Notes: generated by a model not told the origin, from the letters alone. A DNA stretch of 64,000 nucleotides from Inhella inkyongensis (GCF_005952805.1 NZ_CP040709.1:2170001-2234000), one strand, 5' to 3'; positions 32,454 to 41,493 are shown, numbered from the stretch's first letter. A program made the numbers and translations.

Positions 32454-33611
32454 TCAAAAAAGGCTCTGTTGCCGCGAATCCCCCTGCCCTGCGGCCTTGG
32501 CCGGCGCCCGCGGGGCGCAAAAGCCGCTGAAGTCGTAGTCGAAGCGCTCGCGCCCCAGCCCCAGGCGCGCGCAGGCCTTGACGAAGCGCTGGCGCAGCAG
32601 GTCGGCCCACACGCCCTCGCCGCGCATGCGGCTGCCAAAGCGCGCGTCGTTGAGCGCGCCGCCCCGCATCTCGCGCACCCGGGCCAGCACGCGCTCGGCG
32701 CGCTGCGGGTGGTGGCGCTGCAGCCAGTCCTGGAACAACTCGGCCAGTTCCCAAGGCAGGCGCAGCGGGATGCTGAAGGCGGTGCGCGCGCCAGCGTCGC
32801 GCGCTGCGGCCAGGATCTGCTCCAACTCCGGCTCGTTGATGAAGGGGATGGTGGGCGAGACGCTCACGCCCACCGGAATGCCGGCGCGGCTCAGGCGTTC
32901 GATGATCTGCAGCCGCCGCTGCGGCGCCGCCGCGCGCGGCTCCAGCGTGCGTGCCAACTCTCCATCCAAGGTGGTCAGGCTGATGTAGACCCCCACGCGG
33001 CGCTGCGCGGCCAGTGGCGCCAACAGATCGAGGTCGCGCTCGATGCCGGCGCCCTTGGTGATGATGGAGAACGGGTGGCCGCAGCCGGCCAGCACTTCGA
33101 TGACGGCTCGGGTGATGTGCAGCCGGCGTTCAATGGGCTGGTAGCAATCGGTGGCCGCACCCAGGCACAGGCGGCCGGGCTTGAAGCTTGGCGCGGCCAG
33201 CTCGGCCCGCAGGGCCTCGGCCGCATTGGTCTTGGCCACCAGCCGGGTCTCGAAATCCAAGCCCGGCGAGAGATTCAGATAGCTGTGCGTGGGCCGCGCG
33301 TAGCAATAGATGCAGCCGTGCTCGCAGCCCCGGTAGGGGTTGATGGAGAGCTCAAAGCCGATGTCGGGCGAGTCGTTGCGTGAGAGGACGCGGCGCGCCG
33401 TTTCCTCGCGCACCTGGGTGCGCGGCGCAAAGGGCTGGGCATCACCCGGGTCGCCGTCATCGTGGGGCCAGCCATCGTCTTCCGTCTGGCGCTGCACCGA
33501 CACGAAGCGATGCGGCGTGGCCGCCGCCGCGCCCCGGCCCTTGAGGCTGGTGGGGGGCTGAACGGGGTGCTCGGTGATGTACTCAGTGAGGTACTCGGTG
33601 GGGTCGCTCAT
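32454..33611 (-). CDS. PA0069-family radical SAM protein (SplB-like)
   Basis: A 385-residue protein with the 4Fe-4S/SAM motif in GCEHGCIYCYARPTHSYL (Cys-x3-Cys-x2-Cys). SPGLDFETRLVAKTNA, LCLGAATDCYQPIERR, VYISLTTLDGELARTLEP and VSVSPTIPFINEPELEQIL follow, as in the PA0069/Rv2578c family related to spore photoproduct lyase. The substrate is unknown. The N-terminus has a small TEYLTEYITEHP duplication. It lies 7 bp downstream of dnaE2 on the same strand, so the two are probably co-transcribed. Confidence 0.9.
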   Translation of the reverse strand: MSDPTEYLTEYITEHPVQPPTSLKGRGAAAATPHRFVSVQRQTEDDGWPHDDGDPGDAQPFAPRTQVREETARRVLSRNDSPDIGFELSINPYRGCEHGCIYCYARPTHSYLNLSPGLDFETRLVAKTNAAEALRAELAAPSFKPGRLCLGAATDCYQPIERRLHITRAVIEVLAGCGHPFSIITKGAGIERDLDLLAPLAAQRRVGVYISLTTLDGELARTLEPRAAAPQRRLQIIERLSRAGIPVGVSVSPTIPFINEPELEQILAAARDAGARTAFSIPLRLPWELAELFQDWLQRHHPQRAERVLARVREMRGGALNDARFGSRMRGEGVWADLLRQRFVKACARLGLGRERFDYDFSGFCAPRAPAKAAGQGDSRQQSLF

Positions 33612-33618
33612 GGTCGGG

Positions 33619-36600
33619 TCAATGGAAATCCCGGCTGCGGGTGGGCAGTTGACCGAGGTGCTCGCTCAGGTCCACCAAGCGATGCGCAATCAAGTGGCAG
33701 ACCCCGGCCTCACGCTGCCAGATGCCCCACACGCCCAACAGGCGCGCCTGCAGCAGCTCGGCGCGGAACTGCAGGCGCACCTTGCGCCAGACGATGACCT
33801 GCACCGAGCCGTGTTCGTCCTCCAGGCTCAGAAAGGTCACGCCCTTGGCGGTGCCGGGCTGCTGGCGGTTGGTGACGATGCCCACGGCACGCGCCAGCCG
33901 GCGGTTGGGCAGGCGGCTCAAGGTCTCGCCATCGGCATAACCCAGGCGCTGCAGAGCCGGCCGCAGCAGGGCCAGCGGGTGGCTGCGCAGGGTCAGGCCC
34001 AGGGATTGGTAGTCCCACAGCACCTCCTCGCCTTCGGGGGCGGCGGGCAGATTGGGCGTTGATTCGGGCCCGGCATCGTCTTCCGGCGCGGCGTCTTGCA
34101 AGAGCGCGGGCAGGCGCTCCAGCGCGGCGGCGTCCCAGCGCTGCAGGCGGCGTTGGCCCGAGAGCGCGGCCAGGGCATCGCCGGCGGCCAGCGCATTCAG
34201 ATCGGCCCGGCTCAGGCCGGCGCGGCGGGCCAGATCGGCTGTGCTGGTGAAGGGTCGATGGTTCGATTCGGGCGGACGATAAGGGCCGCGCCGCGCCAGA
34301 TCGTCGGCCTCACCGGGCGGCGTGGTCAGGGTGCGCGCACTGCCCTCGCCTTCGCGCGCCACCACCACGGCCCGGGCGGCGCGGTGGTGCAAGTCGCGTA
34401 TCAAATGAAGGCCCAAACGCACCGCCGGCACCGCGCCATCCTCTTCGAGCGTGGACTCCCAAAAGCTCGCGTTCACACAGGGCGGCCGCACGGTGATGCC
34501 GTGCCGCAGTGCGTCCTGCACCAGCTGGCTGGGGGTGTAGAAGCCCAGCGGCTGGCTGTTGAGCAAGGCCACCAGAAAGACCGCCGGATGGTGGCATTTG
34601 ATCCAGCTGCTGGCATAGGTCAGCAGCGCAAAGCTGGCGGCATGGCTCTCGGGGAAGCCGTACTCGGCAAAGCCCTGGATCTGCGCGTCGATGCGCTCGG
34701 CAAATTCCTGCGGGTAGCCGCGTTCGCGCATGCCGTCGAACAGGCGCTGGCGAAAGGGCGAGAGGTCGCCATGCCGCGTCCAGGCCGCCATGCCACGGCG
34801 CAGCTGGTCGGCCTCGCCGCCGCTGAAGCCCGCCGCGATCATGGCCACCTGCATCACCTGCTCCTGAAAGATGGGCACCCCCAGGGTGCGCGCCAGCGCC
34901 GGCTTGAGGGCCTCGCTGTAATAGTCCGGCGCCTCCAGCCCCTGCCGGCGCTTCAGATAGGGATGCACCATGCCGCCCTGGATGGGGCCGGGGCGCACGA
35001 TGGCCACCTGCACCACCAGGTCGTAGAAGCAGCGGGGTTTGAGGCGCGGCAGCATGGCCATCTGCGCCCGGCTTTCGACCTGGAACACGCCCACCGTGTC
35101 GGCGCGGCGCAGCATGGCGTAGGTGGCGGGGTCTTCCGCCGGGATGTCTTGCAGGCGCATGGGCCGGCCTCGCTCCAGGCCTCTCCCCTGCTTCAGCCCC
35201 AGCAAATCCAAGGCGCGGCGCAGGCAGCTCAGCATCCCCAGGGCCAGCACGTCCACCTTCATCAGGCCCAGGGCCTCAAGGTCGTTCTTCTCCCACTGGA
35301 TGACGGTGCGGTTCGCCATCGCCGCGTTTTCCACCGGCACCAGGCGCGAGAGCAGCCCGCGCGTCAGCACAAAGCCGCCCACGTGCTGGCTGAGGTGGCG
35401 CGGCATGTCGATCAGCTCGCCGGCCCAGCGGCGCAGCAGGGGCAGGCGCGGGTCGGCGCTCAAGTCCACCCCCAAGTTCGCGCCATCCAATTGCAGATCG
35501 TTGCCCCAGCCGTGATGCGCCTTGGCCAGGCGCTCGATCAACTCGGGCGCCAGCCCGAGGGCCTTGCCCACATCGCGCAGGGCCGAGCGCGGCCGGTAGC
35601 GCGTGACCACGGCGGTGAGCCCCGCGCGACGCCGGCCGTACTTGGCGTACAGGTACTGGATGACTTCCTCGCGGCGTTGGTGCTCGAAGTCCACATCGAT
35701 GTCCGGCGGCTCGTCGCGCTCCAGGCTGATGAAGCGCTCCAGCAGGCAGTTGCCGCGTGCCGGGTCCACCTCGGTGATGCCCAGGGCGTAGCAGACCGCG
35801 CTATTGGCCGCCGAGCCCCGCCCCTGGCAGAGGATGCCGCGGCCGCGCGCGAAGTGCACGATGTCGGCCACGGTCAGGAAGTAGTGCTCGTAACGCAGCT
35901 GCGCAATCAGCGCCAGCTCCTTGTGCAGCTGCGCCTGCACCTGGGGCGGCACGCCCGCCGGCCAGCGCTGCGCCGCCCCGGCCGAGGTGAGCGCGGCCAG
36001 ATGCGCCCCCGGCGTGAGCCCCGGCGGCACCACCTCGGCCGGGTACTCGTAGCGGATCTCGTCCAGGCTGAAGTGGCAACGCGCGGCAATCACCGCCGTC
36101 TGCGCAATCCACTCCGGCGCATAGGGTGAGTTCGGCGCATCCAGCCGGCGCAGATGCGCACTGGCATTGGGCTCCAGACGCTGGCCGCACTCGCTCAGCG
36201 GCAGGCGCAGGCGGATCGCCGTCATCACATCCTGCAGCGGCTTGCGCTGCGCGCGGTGCATCAGCACCTGCGGCGCGGCCACCAGGGGCAAGGCCGTGGA
36301 GTCTGAGAGCCAGCGCAGGCGCTGGCACCAGCGGGCGTCGTCCAGCTGGTGCTGCAGATCCACCCCCAGCCAGGCGCGCCCCGCAAAGTGCTTGAGCAGC
36401 CAGGCGCCCAGGCCCAGCAGCTCGGCATCGCGCGCACGCCGGCTGGGCAAGGCGATGGCCAGCAGCCCGCCCAGGTGCTGCGGCTGGATGCCGCGCCAAT
36501 CCAGGTGGTACTGGCCCTTGGGCGACGCGCAGCGCAGATCGGTGATGAACTGGCTCAAATTGCCATAGCCCTCGCGACTGGCTGCCAGCAGCACCAAGCG

Positions 36601-36987
36601 GAACAAGGGCGCGCTGTCCGGCGCGGGCAGGTTCAGGCCTTCGTCCAGTCCAGCGTCCGGTGCATCCGGCGGACGCTGCGCCGCCCGCGCCCGCCCCGGC
36701 GCACTGCGCTGCACATCAAAGCGCGCACCGATCAGGAGCTTGAGGCCGGGCTGCACCTGAGCGTGTTGAAGCGCCTGCAGATGCGCCTGCACCACGCCGC
36801 TGAGGCTGCAATCGTCCGTCAGCGCCAGGGCCCCCAGACCCAGCTCGGCCGCGCGCTGCACCAGCTCGCGCGGATGGCTGGCACCGCGAAGAAAGCTGAA
36901 GTTGCTGAGCACCTGCAGGGCGGCCTGGGGAGGATGGAGCGGATGGGGTGCGTGGGGCGAAGGGGGCGTGCCCGCATCAATGCGCAA
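33619..36987 (-). CDS. dnaE2: Error-prone DNA polymerase DnaE2
   Basis: A C-family polymerase of about 1,122 residues. The N-terminal PHP domain ([36 protein letters not shown]) is followed by the polymerase core ([36 protein letters not shown]) and a C-terminal OB-fold ([32 protein letters not shown]). I chose the TTG at 36985-36987 because GGGGAGGG sits 5 nt upstream; it overlaps the end of intI by 11 bp. The frame is open to an ATG at 37038. In many proteobacteria dnaE2 follows imuA-imuB, but here those genes are absent and the integron integrase occupies that place. Role: mutagenic translesion synthesis in the SOS response. Confidence 0.93.
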   Translation of the reverse strand: MRIDAGTPPSPHAPHPLHPPQAALQVLSNFSFLRGASHPRELVQRAAELGLGALALTDDCSLSGVVQAHLQALQHAQVQPGLKLLIGARFDVQRSAPGRARAAQRPPDAPDAGLDEGLNLPAPDSAPLFRLVLLAASREGYGNLSQFITDLRCASPKGQYHLDWRGIQPQHLGGLLAIALPSRRARDAELLGLGAWLLKHFAGRAWLGVDLQHQLDDARWCQRLRWLSDSTALPLVAAPQVLMHRAQRKPLQDVMTAIRLRLPLSECGQRLEPNASAHLRRLDAPNSPYAPEWIAQTAVIAARCHFSLDEIRYEYPAEVVPPGLTPGAHLAALTSAGAAQRWPAGVPPQVQAQLHKELALIAQLRYEHYFLTVADIVHFARGRGILCQGRGSAANSAVCYALGITEVDPARGNCLLERFISLERDEPPDIDVDFEHQRREEVIQYLYAKYGRRRAGLTAVVTRYRPRSALRDVGKALGLAPELIERLAKAHHGWGNDLQLDGANLGVDLSADPRLPLLRRWAGELIDMPRHLSQHVGGFVLTRGLLSRLVPVENAAMANRTVIQWEKNDLEALGLMKVDVLALGMLSCLRRALDLLGLKQGRGLERGRPMRLQDIPAEDPATYAMLRRADTVGVFQVESRAQMAMLPRLKPRCFYDLVVQVAIVRPGPIQGGMVHPYLKRRQGLEAPDYYSEALKPALARTLGVPIFQEQVMQVAMIAAGFSGGEADQLRRGMAAWTRHGDLSPFRQRLFDGMRERGYPQEFAERIDAQIQGFAEYGFPESHAASFALLTYASSWIKCHHPAVFLVALLNSQPLGFYTPSQLVQDALRHGITVRPPCVNASFWESTLEEDGAVPAVRLGLHLIRDLHHRAARAVVVAREGEGSARTLTTPPGEADDLARRGPYRPPESNHRPFTSTADLARRAGLSRADLNALAAGDALAALSGQRRLQRWDAAALERLPALLQDAAPEDDAGPESTPNLPAAPEGEEVLWDYQSLGLTLRSHPLALLRPALQRLGYADGETLSRLPNRRLARAVGIVTNRQQPGTAKGVTFLSLEDEHGSVQVIVWRKVRLQFRAELLQARLLGVWGIWQREAGVCHLIAHRLVDLSEHLGQLPTRSRDFH

Positions 36988-38062
36988 ATCCGCCCTCCCC
37001 GATCGACACCGAGGCCGGCAACGCCCCCGCCAGCCCATCCAAGGGCGAACGCACCGCCCCGCCCCCGAGGTTCAGCACATGGGTGTAGATCATGGTGGTC
37101 GCCACATCCGAGTGCCCCAGCAACTCCTGCACCGTTCTGATGTCGTATCCACCTTGGAGCAAATGCGTGGCAAAGCTGTGGCGCAGGGTGTGGGGCGTGG
37201 CGGGCTTGGCAATGCCGGCCCGCGCCACCGCGCCCTTGAAGGCACGCTGAAAGGTCTGGTCGTACAGGTGATGGCGCCGGATCACGCCGCTGCGCGGGTC
37301 GGTGCTGTGATGGTCTTGCGGGAACAGCCAGAACCAGGCCCAGCTCAGCCCGGCGCGGGGGTATTTGCGCTCCAGCGCATGCGGCATCTCCACCCCGGCT
37401 CGCCCGGCCTGTGCATCAGCGGCCCAAACCTCATGGGCGCGCTGCAACTGCCCCCGCAGCTCGGTCTGCAAGCTGGCGGGCAGCATCACCACCCGATCTT
37501 TGTCACCCTTGCCCCCGCGCACCACCACAGCCCGATGCCCGAAATCGATGTCCTTGGTACGCAATTGCAGCGCCTCCGACAGGCGCAACCCACAGCCATA
37601 GAGCACGCGCGCCAGCAAACGGTGCTCGCCGCGCAGGCCGTCCAACACAGCGGCCACTTCGGCTGGCTCCAGCACCACCGGAATGCGCCTGCGCACGCTG
37701 GGCCGCCCGATCTGATCCAGCCAAGGCAAATTCAGTTGCAACACCTTTCCATACAGGAACAGAAGCGCTGACAAAGCTTGGTTGTGGGTAGAAGGCGCCA
37801 CCCCTCTTTCGCTGGCCAACCAACGCAGATAGGCCTCGATCTCAGCAGCCCCAAGGGTGGCAGGATGGCGACGCCCATGAAAACGGATGAAGCCCCGGCA
37901 CCAGTGCACATACGCCTCTTCGGTGCGGCGGCTGTAGTGCAAATAGCGAATGCGTTCCCGCAACTGATCGAGCAAGCGCACGGCCTGCAAAGCAGGTAGC
38001 TCCAACACGCGCGCCGACGCCCGGCGTTTTGCCCAACTCGCGGGCATCTCAAGAACGGGCAT
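36977..38062 (-). CDS. intI: Integron integrase IntI
   Basis: A tyrosine recombinase of 361 residues from the ATG at 38062 (GGGGG before it); an ATG at 38092 adds ten residues. It is close to class 1 type Int[39 protein letters not shown]. The integron-specific insertion [19 protein letters not shown] is present. The catalytic residues are R160 (CGLRLSEAL), H291/R294 ([12 protein letters not shown]), H317 (LLGHSDV) and Y326 (TTMIYTHV), all intact. IntI recombines attI with attC sites to gain, lose or reorder cassettes. It is transcribed away from the array, as usual, under a LexA-type box. Its 3' end overlaps dnaE2. Confidence 0.95.
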   Translation of the reverse strand: MPVLEMPASWAKRRASARVLELPALQAVRLLDQLRERIRYLHYSRRTEEAYVHWCRGFIRFHGRRHPATLGAAEIEAYLRWLASERGVAPSTHNQALSALLFLYGKVLQLNLPWLDQIGRPSVRRRIPVVLEPAEVAAVLDGLRGEHRLLARVLYGCGLRLSEALQLRTKDIDFGHRAVVVRGGKGDKDRVVMLPASLQTELRGQLQRAHEVWAADAQAGRAGVEMPHALERKYPRAGLSWAWFWLFPQDHHSTDPRSGVIRRHHLYDQTFQRAFKGAVARAGIAKPATPHTLRHSFATHLLQGGYDIRTVQELLGHSDVATTMIYTHVLNLGGGAVRSPLDGLAGALPASVSIGEGGFAH

Positions 38063-38132
38063 GATGCACCCCCATGGTCCGCCCCCCTTCATGAGCGCCC
38101 AAGAAGCGCGCAGCAGGGAACATTAGGGGGAC

Positions 38133-38161
38133 ACTTTAGTGCTGTATGTCCATACAGTCAA
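38133..38161 (-). promoter_or_regulatory. SOS (LexA-box) promoter of intI
   Basis: On the minus strand TTGACT (38156-38161) and TAAAGT (38133-38138) are spaced by 17 bp. CTGTATGGACATACAG (38142-38157), a match to the LexA consensus CTGT-N8-ACAG, covers the spacer. LexA binding there would block RNA polymerase. Confidence 0.85.
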
Positions 38162-38204
38162 TCAAGGGAGAACATGCAATGCATCAACAACTTGCGCGCC
38201 GACG

Positions 38205-38263
38205 GTCCACCTGCTTTACGCAGCAGGCGACGGTTTTACGCAGTCTCCCGACAACACGTTCCC
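38205..38263 (+). other. Integron attI site
   Basis: Two direct copies of TTTACGCAG (38215-38223 and 38235-38243), the first extended to TTTACGCAGCAGG, resemble the GTTACGCAGCAGG binding repeat of attI1. CAACACGTTCCC follows, with the probable crossover at G38258/T38259. The cassette array begins here. Confidence 0.7.
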
Positions 38264-38297
38264 TTGATCCATTGCTCAGGCAAACCTGGAAGGATAA

Positions 38298-38546
38298 GTG
38301 AGCAACTGTGTATTTATACAGCCTGAGAATTCTGGTAGCTTGCGCTGCGTCGCTGACGCGCTCGCACAAGCGAGCTTGATGCGGACACGCCACCGCCGCA
38401 GCGTGAACGAAGCAGCCGAATTGACGGGCTGGATCTCTGACACGGTCTCAGCGTCAACCCTCACCGAGGCGTGCGCCGCAATGGCTCCAGAGAACCTCTC
38501 GCTAGAACGGACGTCGCTTCGCGCCGCCGCTCACCTCAAACGTTAG
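38298..38546 (+). CDS. Cassette 1 open reading frame (hypothetical, 82 aa)
   Basis: It starts with GTG after GGAAGG and ends inside the degenerate attC, as many cassette genes do (last residues ERTSLRAAAHLKR). The product is 82 residues, soluble, with VNEAAELTGWISDTVSAS in the middle. I do not recognise it. Because other frames in this stretch are also open, coding status is uncertain. The cassette would span 38259-38542. Confidence 0.4.
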   Translation: MSNCVFIQPENSGSLRCVADALAQASLMRTRHRRSVNEAAELTGWISDTVSASTLTEACAAMAPENLSLERTSLRAAAHLKR

Positions 38547-38547
38547 C
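38489..38547 (+). other. Degenerate attC site of cassette 1
   Basis: It runs from AGAGAAC, which pairs with the cassette start GTTCCCT at 6 of 7 positions, to AAACGTTAG. The right half (CCGCTCACCTCAAACGTTAG) looks like a normal attC right end; the left half pairs poorly. Confidence 0.5.
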
Positions 38548-38555
38548 CATCACAA

Positions 38556-38978
38556 ATGCCGCACCCCTTGCGAGAGGCTGTCAAGCGAGAGTTCTATCCG
38601 TTCGCGGCGGAGCGCGGGTTTACACGCGTCAAGTCGAGCAATTCTCTATACACGACGTTCCGCAAGACTGAGGGAGGCGCGACATACGAGTTCGAAATTC
38701 AATGGGACAAGTATCACCGCCCCTACTTCGTGCTGAACTTTAGTGCACCGGAGGGTTTGCCCCTGCGAAGCCGAACAAAGCACGGGCGACTTCAGCGCAA
38801 GCGTGGTGGCCCACTGAGTTGCTGGTTCAATCTTCGGAAGCCTTGGTTTGAAGTTCTTAGAACGGGACAACTTCGGTACAGGCCTGAGCAGGTGGTGGGC
38901 CAGGTGGTTTCATGCTTTGCTGAGATAGAGGCTTGGTGGTCTGAAGGCGTAGAGGGGCCGCATGTGTACTGCATCTAA
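38556..38978 (+). CDS. Cassette 2 protein (hypothetical, possibly DUF4304-like)
   Basis: A 140-residue soluble protein starting 14 bp after the cassette boundary (38542/38543). It has REFYPFAAERGFTRVKSSNS, YEFEIQWDKYHRPYFVLNF and a Trp-rich C-terminus (CWFNLRKPWFEVLRTGQLRY). The layout, a helical start followed by a strand-rich half that reads like an antigen or target-binding domain, resembles DUF4304 proteins, but I am not certain. The cassette spans 38543-39089 and ends in a clear attC. Confidence 0.75.
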   Translation: MPHPLREAVKREFYPFAAERGFTRVKSSNSLYTTFRKTEGGATYEFEIQWDKYHRPYFVLNFSAPEGLPLRSRTKHGRLQRKRGGPLSCWFNLRKPWFEVLRTGQLRYRPEQVVGQVVSCFAEIEAWWSEGVEGPHVYCI

Positions 38979-38984
38979 AGTGCT

Positions 38985-39094
38985 GGCTAACCACTTGCTC
39001 AACCGGACCCGCAACGGCATGACACGGCTGGCCGTCATTTCATTCTCGGCCAGCCGCGTCACGCCGCTGCGGGCCGGTTAGCTACAACGTTAGG
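38985..39094 (+). other. attC site of cassette 2
   Basis: GGCTAAC (38985) to CGTTAGG. Internal complementary arms are CCGGACCCGC / GCGGGCCGG (with one bulged base) and CGGCTGGCCG / CGGCCAGCCG, forming the long imperfect hairpin required for single-strand recombination. The left end GGCTAAC is complementary to the cassette start GTTAGCC. Crossover at G39089/T39090. Confidence 0.85.
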
Positions 39095-39122
39095 CAACTG
39101 ATTCGATTCCGGAGGAAACGTC

Positions 39123-39494
39123 ATGCAATTGCGCGATTTCGTGAAGGAAGTGCTTACGCAAATCGTTGATGGTGTGCGCGATGCCCAAGAAGCAAACGGT
39201 GGGGCATTTGTGGTGCCTGCCGGCGACGGCGGACACAAATATGCGGAGCATCCACGCTTTGCATCAAGCGCACGGATCAAATCAACAATCGTTGATTTCG
39301 ATGTCGCAATTACTGCGGAAGATTCCGATAAAGCCGGTGCGAAGGCTGGAGTCAAAGTTTTCTCTGTCCAGTTCGGCGCGGAAGGTGAAATTACCTCGAA
39401 AAACTCAACAATCAGCAGGGTGCAATTCGCTGTTCCTGTTCTATTGCCCGAGAGCAAGCGCGCATGGCATGAAGAGGAGCGCATTGGTGAATAG
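39123..39494 (+). CDS. Cassette 3 protein (conserved hypothetical, 123 aa)
   Basis: The start ATG follows GGAGGAAACGTC, an excellent ribosome site. A helical N-terminus (RDFVKEVLTQIVDGVRDAQE) is followed by a strand-rich half (VDFDVAITAEDSDKAGAKAG, VFSVQFGAEGEI) ending in SRVQFAVPVLLPES. I know the pattern FDVAxT...G...VPVxLP from scattered small proteins, including integron cassettes, that resemble trypsin-co-occurring domains; the function is unknown. The cassette spans 39090-39560. Confidence 0.8.
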   Translation: MQLRDFVKEVLTQIVDGVRDAQEANGGAFVVPAGDGGHKYAEHPRFASSARIKSTIVDFDVAITAEDSDKAGAKAGVKVFSVQFGAEGEITSKNSTISRVQFAVPVLLPESKRAWHEEERIGE

Positions 39495-39497
39495 GTT

Positions 39498-39565
39498 GCC
39501 TAACCCGTCATTGCAGCCGACCCTGGCCGGCTTCGCCGTCCGGTCGGCTGAACTCCAACGTTAGG
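39498..39565 (+). other. attC site of cassette 3
   Basis: GCCTAAC to CGTTAG with perfect inner arms CAGCCGACC / GGTCGGCTG. The left end GTTGCCTAAC is complementary to the cassette start GTTAGGCAAC over 10 bp. Crossover at G39560/T39561. Length 68 bp. Confidence 0.9.
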
Positions 39566-39569
39566 CTGC

Positions 39570-40004
39570 ATGAAAGCCACCGAAAACTACTCTCGCCTTT
39601 GGGACGGTTCCGAGCCGGGCTGGGTTGTCGTGCGTCACACGGAAGACCGGGAGGCCCTCCACGTTGTCTTCTCCCGTAGCGGTCCAACAATGTTCGAAAT
39701 CAAGGCGCTGCGATCCGTGATTCCCACCCTTGCAGAGAAGCGAGCGATTGAAGTTCTAGCTAGTTTCAAGGGCATGCTGGAGTTCAGCGTAGGCGAATTT
39801 GAGTCAAGCGCAGCTAGAAAACTCCGTAGGCAATTCGAGACAGCCGGCCTTCAAGTTGCCAGCAAGGCATATCGAGTTGTAAGCCACAGTCTCATCAATG
39901 AGCTCTCCAAGGTCTACTTGTTGATCGAAGATGCCGCAAAGAGCGAAGAAGTCGCCGAAGAGGCCATCAAGCAAGGGCTGCCGATCCGGCACTCAGTCGT
40001 ATGA
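39570..40004 (+). CDS. Cassette 4 protein (hypothetical, 144 aa)
   Basis: It starts only 9 bp inside its cassette, typical of integron genes, without a clear ribosome site. A soluble protein with YSRLWDGSEPGWVVVRHTED, KALRSVIPTLAEKRAIEVLA and LINELSKVYLLIEDAAKSEE. The alternating helix/strand pattern suggests a small alpha/beta fold. I do not recognise the family. The cassette spans 39561-40065. Confidence 0.75.
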   Translation: MKATENYSRLWDGSEPGWVVVRHTEDREALHVVFSRSGPTMFEIKALRSVIPTLAEKRAIEVLASFKGMLEFSVGEFESSAARKLRRQFETAGLQVASKAYRVVSHSLINELSKVYLLIEDAAKSEEVAEEAIKQGLPIRHSVV

Positions 40005-40011
40005 CGCCGCG

Positions 40012-40070
40012 GCCTAACCCCTCCGTCAAGGGGACCTGCCTACGGCAGGCCCCTTACGTCGAACGTTAGA
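40012..40070 (+). other. attC site of cassette 4
   Basis: GCCTAAC to CGTTAG with inner arms AAGGGGACCTGCC / GGCAGGCCCCTT (one bulged base) around TAC. The left end is complementary to the cassette start GTTAGGC. Crossover at G40065/T40066. Confidence 0.88.
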
Positions 40071-40136
40071 CCCCACAGGAAGTGCCGTTAGGCCGCACCA
40101 TTGCTAACTACAACTCCCTAATCGAAATAGGCTCAC

Positions 40137-40568
40137 ATGCTCCGATTCGACCTACCCCAAGTTCCATCAAACGTCATTCGGTGGGAAGCCCTACTCAACA
40201 CGGTCACATGCCTATTGGCGCTACTCGTTTCGCCCTGGTTCATGCTCATACCGACTGTGCAAGGGTTCATCAAAGGCATCCTTGGTCATGCGCGCTGCCC
40301 GGCTCACGTCATGTGGCGCAAAGTCTTCTCGGCAAAGGGCTGGCTGGGCCGACTGGAGGACGCGGGCCCAAAGATGTTCGCGGCGAAGATCCTGTTCTTG
40401 GCGTCCGCTGTGTCACTCACGCTCTACATGACCGGAACCACATTGTGGAGGGTACCAGTCGTCGTGTTGGTCGTCTTCACTTGCCTCGAATGGCTACTAT
40501 CCTTCTGCGCAGCTTGCTGGGCCTACGGACTTTGGTATAGGCACTTTCCTGCCAGCCGCACACGGTAA
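40137..40568 (+). CDS. Cassette 5 DUF4395-domain membrane protein
   Basis: A 143-residue protein with about four membrane segments (LLNTVTCLLALLVSPWFMLI, ILFLASAVSLTLYMTG, VPVVVLVVFTCLEWLLSF) and the DUF4395 features GPKMFAAKI and a Cys pair in FCAACWAYG. The thioredoxin-like Cys pair in a membrane setting suggests thiol redox or sulfur handling; the function is unproven. The cassette begins at 40066, but no attC complementary to its start (GTTAGACC) is visible downstream, so it is the truncated last cassette of the array. Confidence 0.8.
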   Translation: MLRFDLPQVPSNVIRWEALLNTVTCLLALLVSPWFMLIPTVQGFIKGILGHARCPAHVMWRKVFSAKGWLGRLEDAGPKMFAAKILFLASAVSLTLYMTGTTLWRVPVVVLVVFTCLEWLLSFCAACWAYGLWYRHFPASRTR

Positions 40569-40603
40569 TCGCCACAGCCAACTCTTTGAGACCTCGGTGG
40601 GCC

Positions 40604-40962
40604 ATGAAAGCCAAACACAATATCCCGCCCTGGCTACGGGAAGAGAATCCTCCAGCACCGATGTTGGTGCAGGTTTGATGGTATACAGAAGATAACTGGA
40701 AAATAGTCAAGGAACACGCGATTGACTCTGATCTGTTTGAGGCAAGCCATCAGGAATGGCTCGAAATGACCGAGGAATCTTTCAGCCAAATTCTGGCATC
40801 CGGGATTGCTGCAAAAAAGCCTACATTGACGCGGATGATCTGCTGGCCTGGTGTTTGGTGCACAACAAAGAAAACTCAGCCGCCACAAGATCAGAGTATG
40901 TTTCTCAGCTTGGCTTGCGTGGGCCAAGTGGCGTATCTCTTACGAAACACGCTGAGAAGTAG
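40604..40962 (+). pseudogene. Decayed hypothetical gene at the end of the array
   Basis: From ATG 40604 the frame reads MKAKHNIPPWLREE and meets an in-frame TGA after MLVQV. It then continues with WYTEDNWKIVKEHAIDSDLF and EWLEMTEESFSQILASGIAA. After a -1/+2 frameshift near 40815 it continues as YIDADDLLAWCLVHNKENSA to TAG at 40962. Together these make a plausible protein of about 119 residues of a small conserved family. One nonsense and one frameshift mutation make it a pseudogene, unless the TGA is a sequencing error. Confidence 0.7.
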
Positions 40963-40984
40963 TTGATTTCGCGGAGTCCGTCTC

Positions 40985-41011
40985 GACGGCCTGGGCAATG
41001 CTCAGGCCGTC
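40985..41011 (+). terminator. Stem-loop after the cassette region
   Basis: GACGGCCTG / CAGGCCGTC, a perfect 9-bp stem with a 9-nt loop, followed by GTTGCTTTGGGG. It is a likely terminator for transcription leaving the integron, though the U-tract is weak. Confidence 0.6.
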
Positions 41012-41493
41012 GTTGCTTTGGGGTTTGACTTGGGCCCGGCATCAGTTGCAAACCCCGTTGTTGGAATCGCCCCGAGGGGGAGATTGGCCACCCTGTGCTA
41101 TCGGGAGCGCTCCTTGTCGTGCGCCTGCCTCTAATACATGCACAGCTGGCCTCGGGACAACATGGCGTCGGTCCGGCGCGCCAGCTAGGGCCCGTTCAGA
41201 CTGGGCGAAGCCACTCACAAGTTTCCTGACCGGCGGTCAGCCGACGCGCGCGGCGTTGCCCAGGCTGACTGCCTGGGCGAGCCGTGCAATGACGGTTGGC
41301 GGCCGGTCAGTCCTTTTCCCTTCGAGTTGCCACCCAACATGGGGGCCCACTTTTTACCGAAGCCCGCTGCAACATCCGGTTCCTGCTGCACTTCGCGCCG
41401 CGTTGGCGTCTTTTCAGGATGACAACGCGCTGGCTTCCATGGGTGTGAACAGGCCCTACTGCGCTGCCACCGTCACGATTGACCGCCCACCCC
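41012..41493. other. Gene-free stretch between the integron and the thioesterase gene
   Basis: No gene is supported. There are two short perfect stems: CTGACCG/CGGTCAG (41226-41240, overlapping centre) and GCCCAGGC/GCCTGGGC (41258-41278). No attC core (GTTAG) was found, so it does not appear to hold further cassettes. Confidence 0.45.

Noticed and set aside
34096..36129. A 677-codon plus-strand frame inside dnaE2
   Set aside because: Antisense to conserved DnaE2 polymerase motifs; His/Gln/Ala-rich composition typical of shadows.
40087..40113. GTTAGGC ... GCTAAC just after the attC of cassette 4, as a further tiny attC
   Set aside because: The order and spacing of the cores are wrong for an attC and no hairpin arms lie between them; likely chance or a recombination scar.
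38150..40970. CRISPR array, because of regularly spaced palindromes
   Set aside because: Spacing is irregular, the repeats differ in sequence and length, and each ends in GTTAG; they are integron attC sites.
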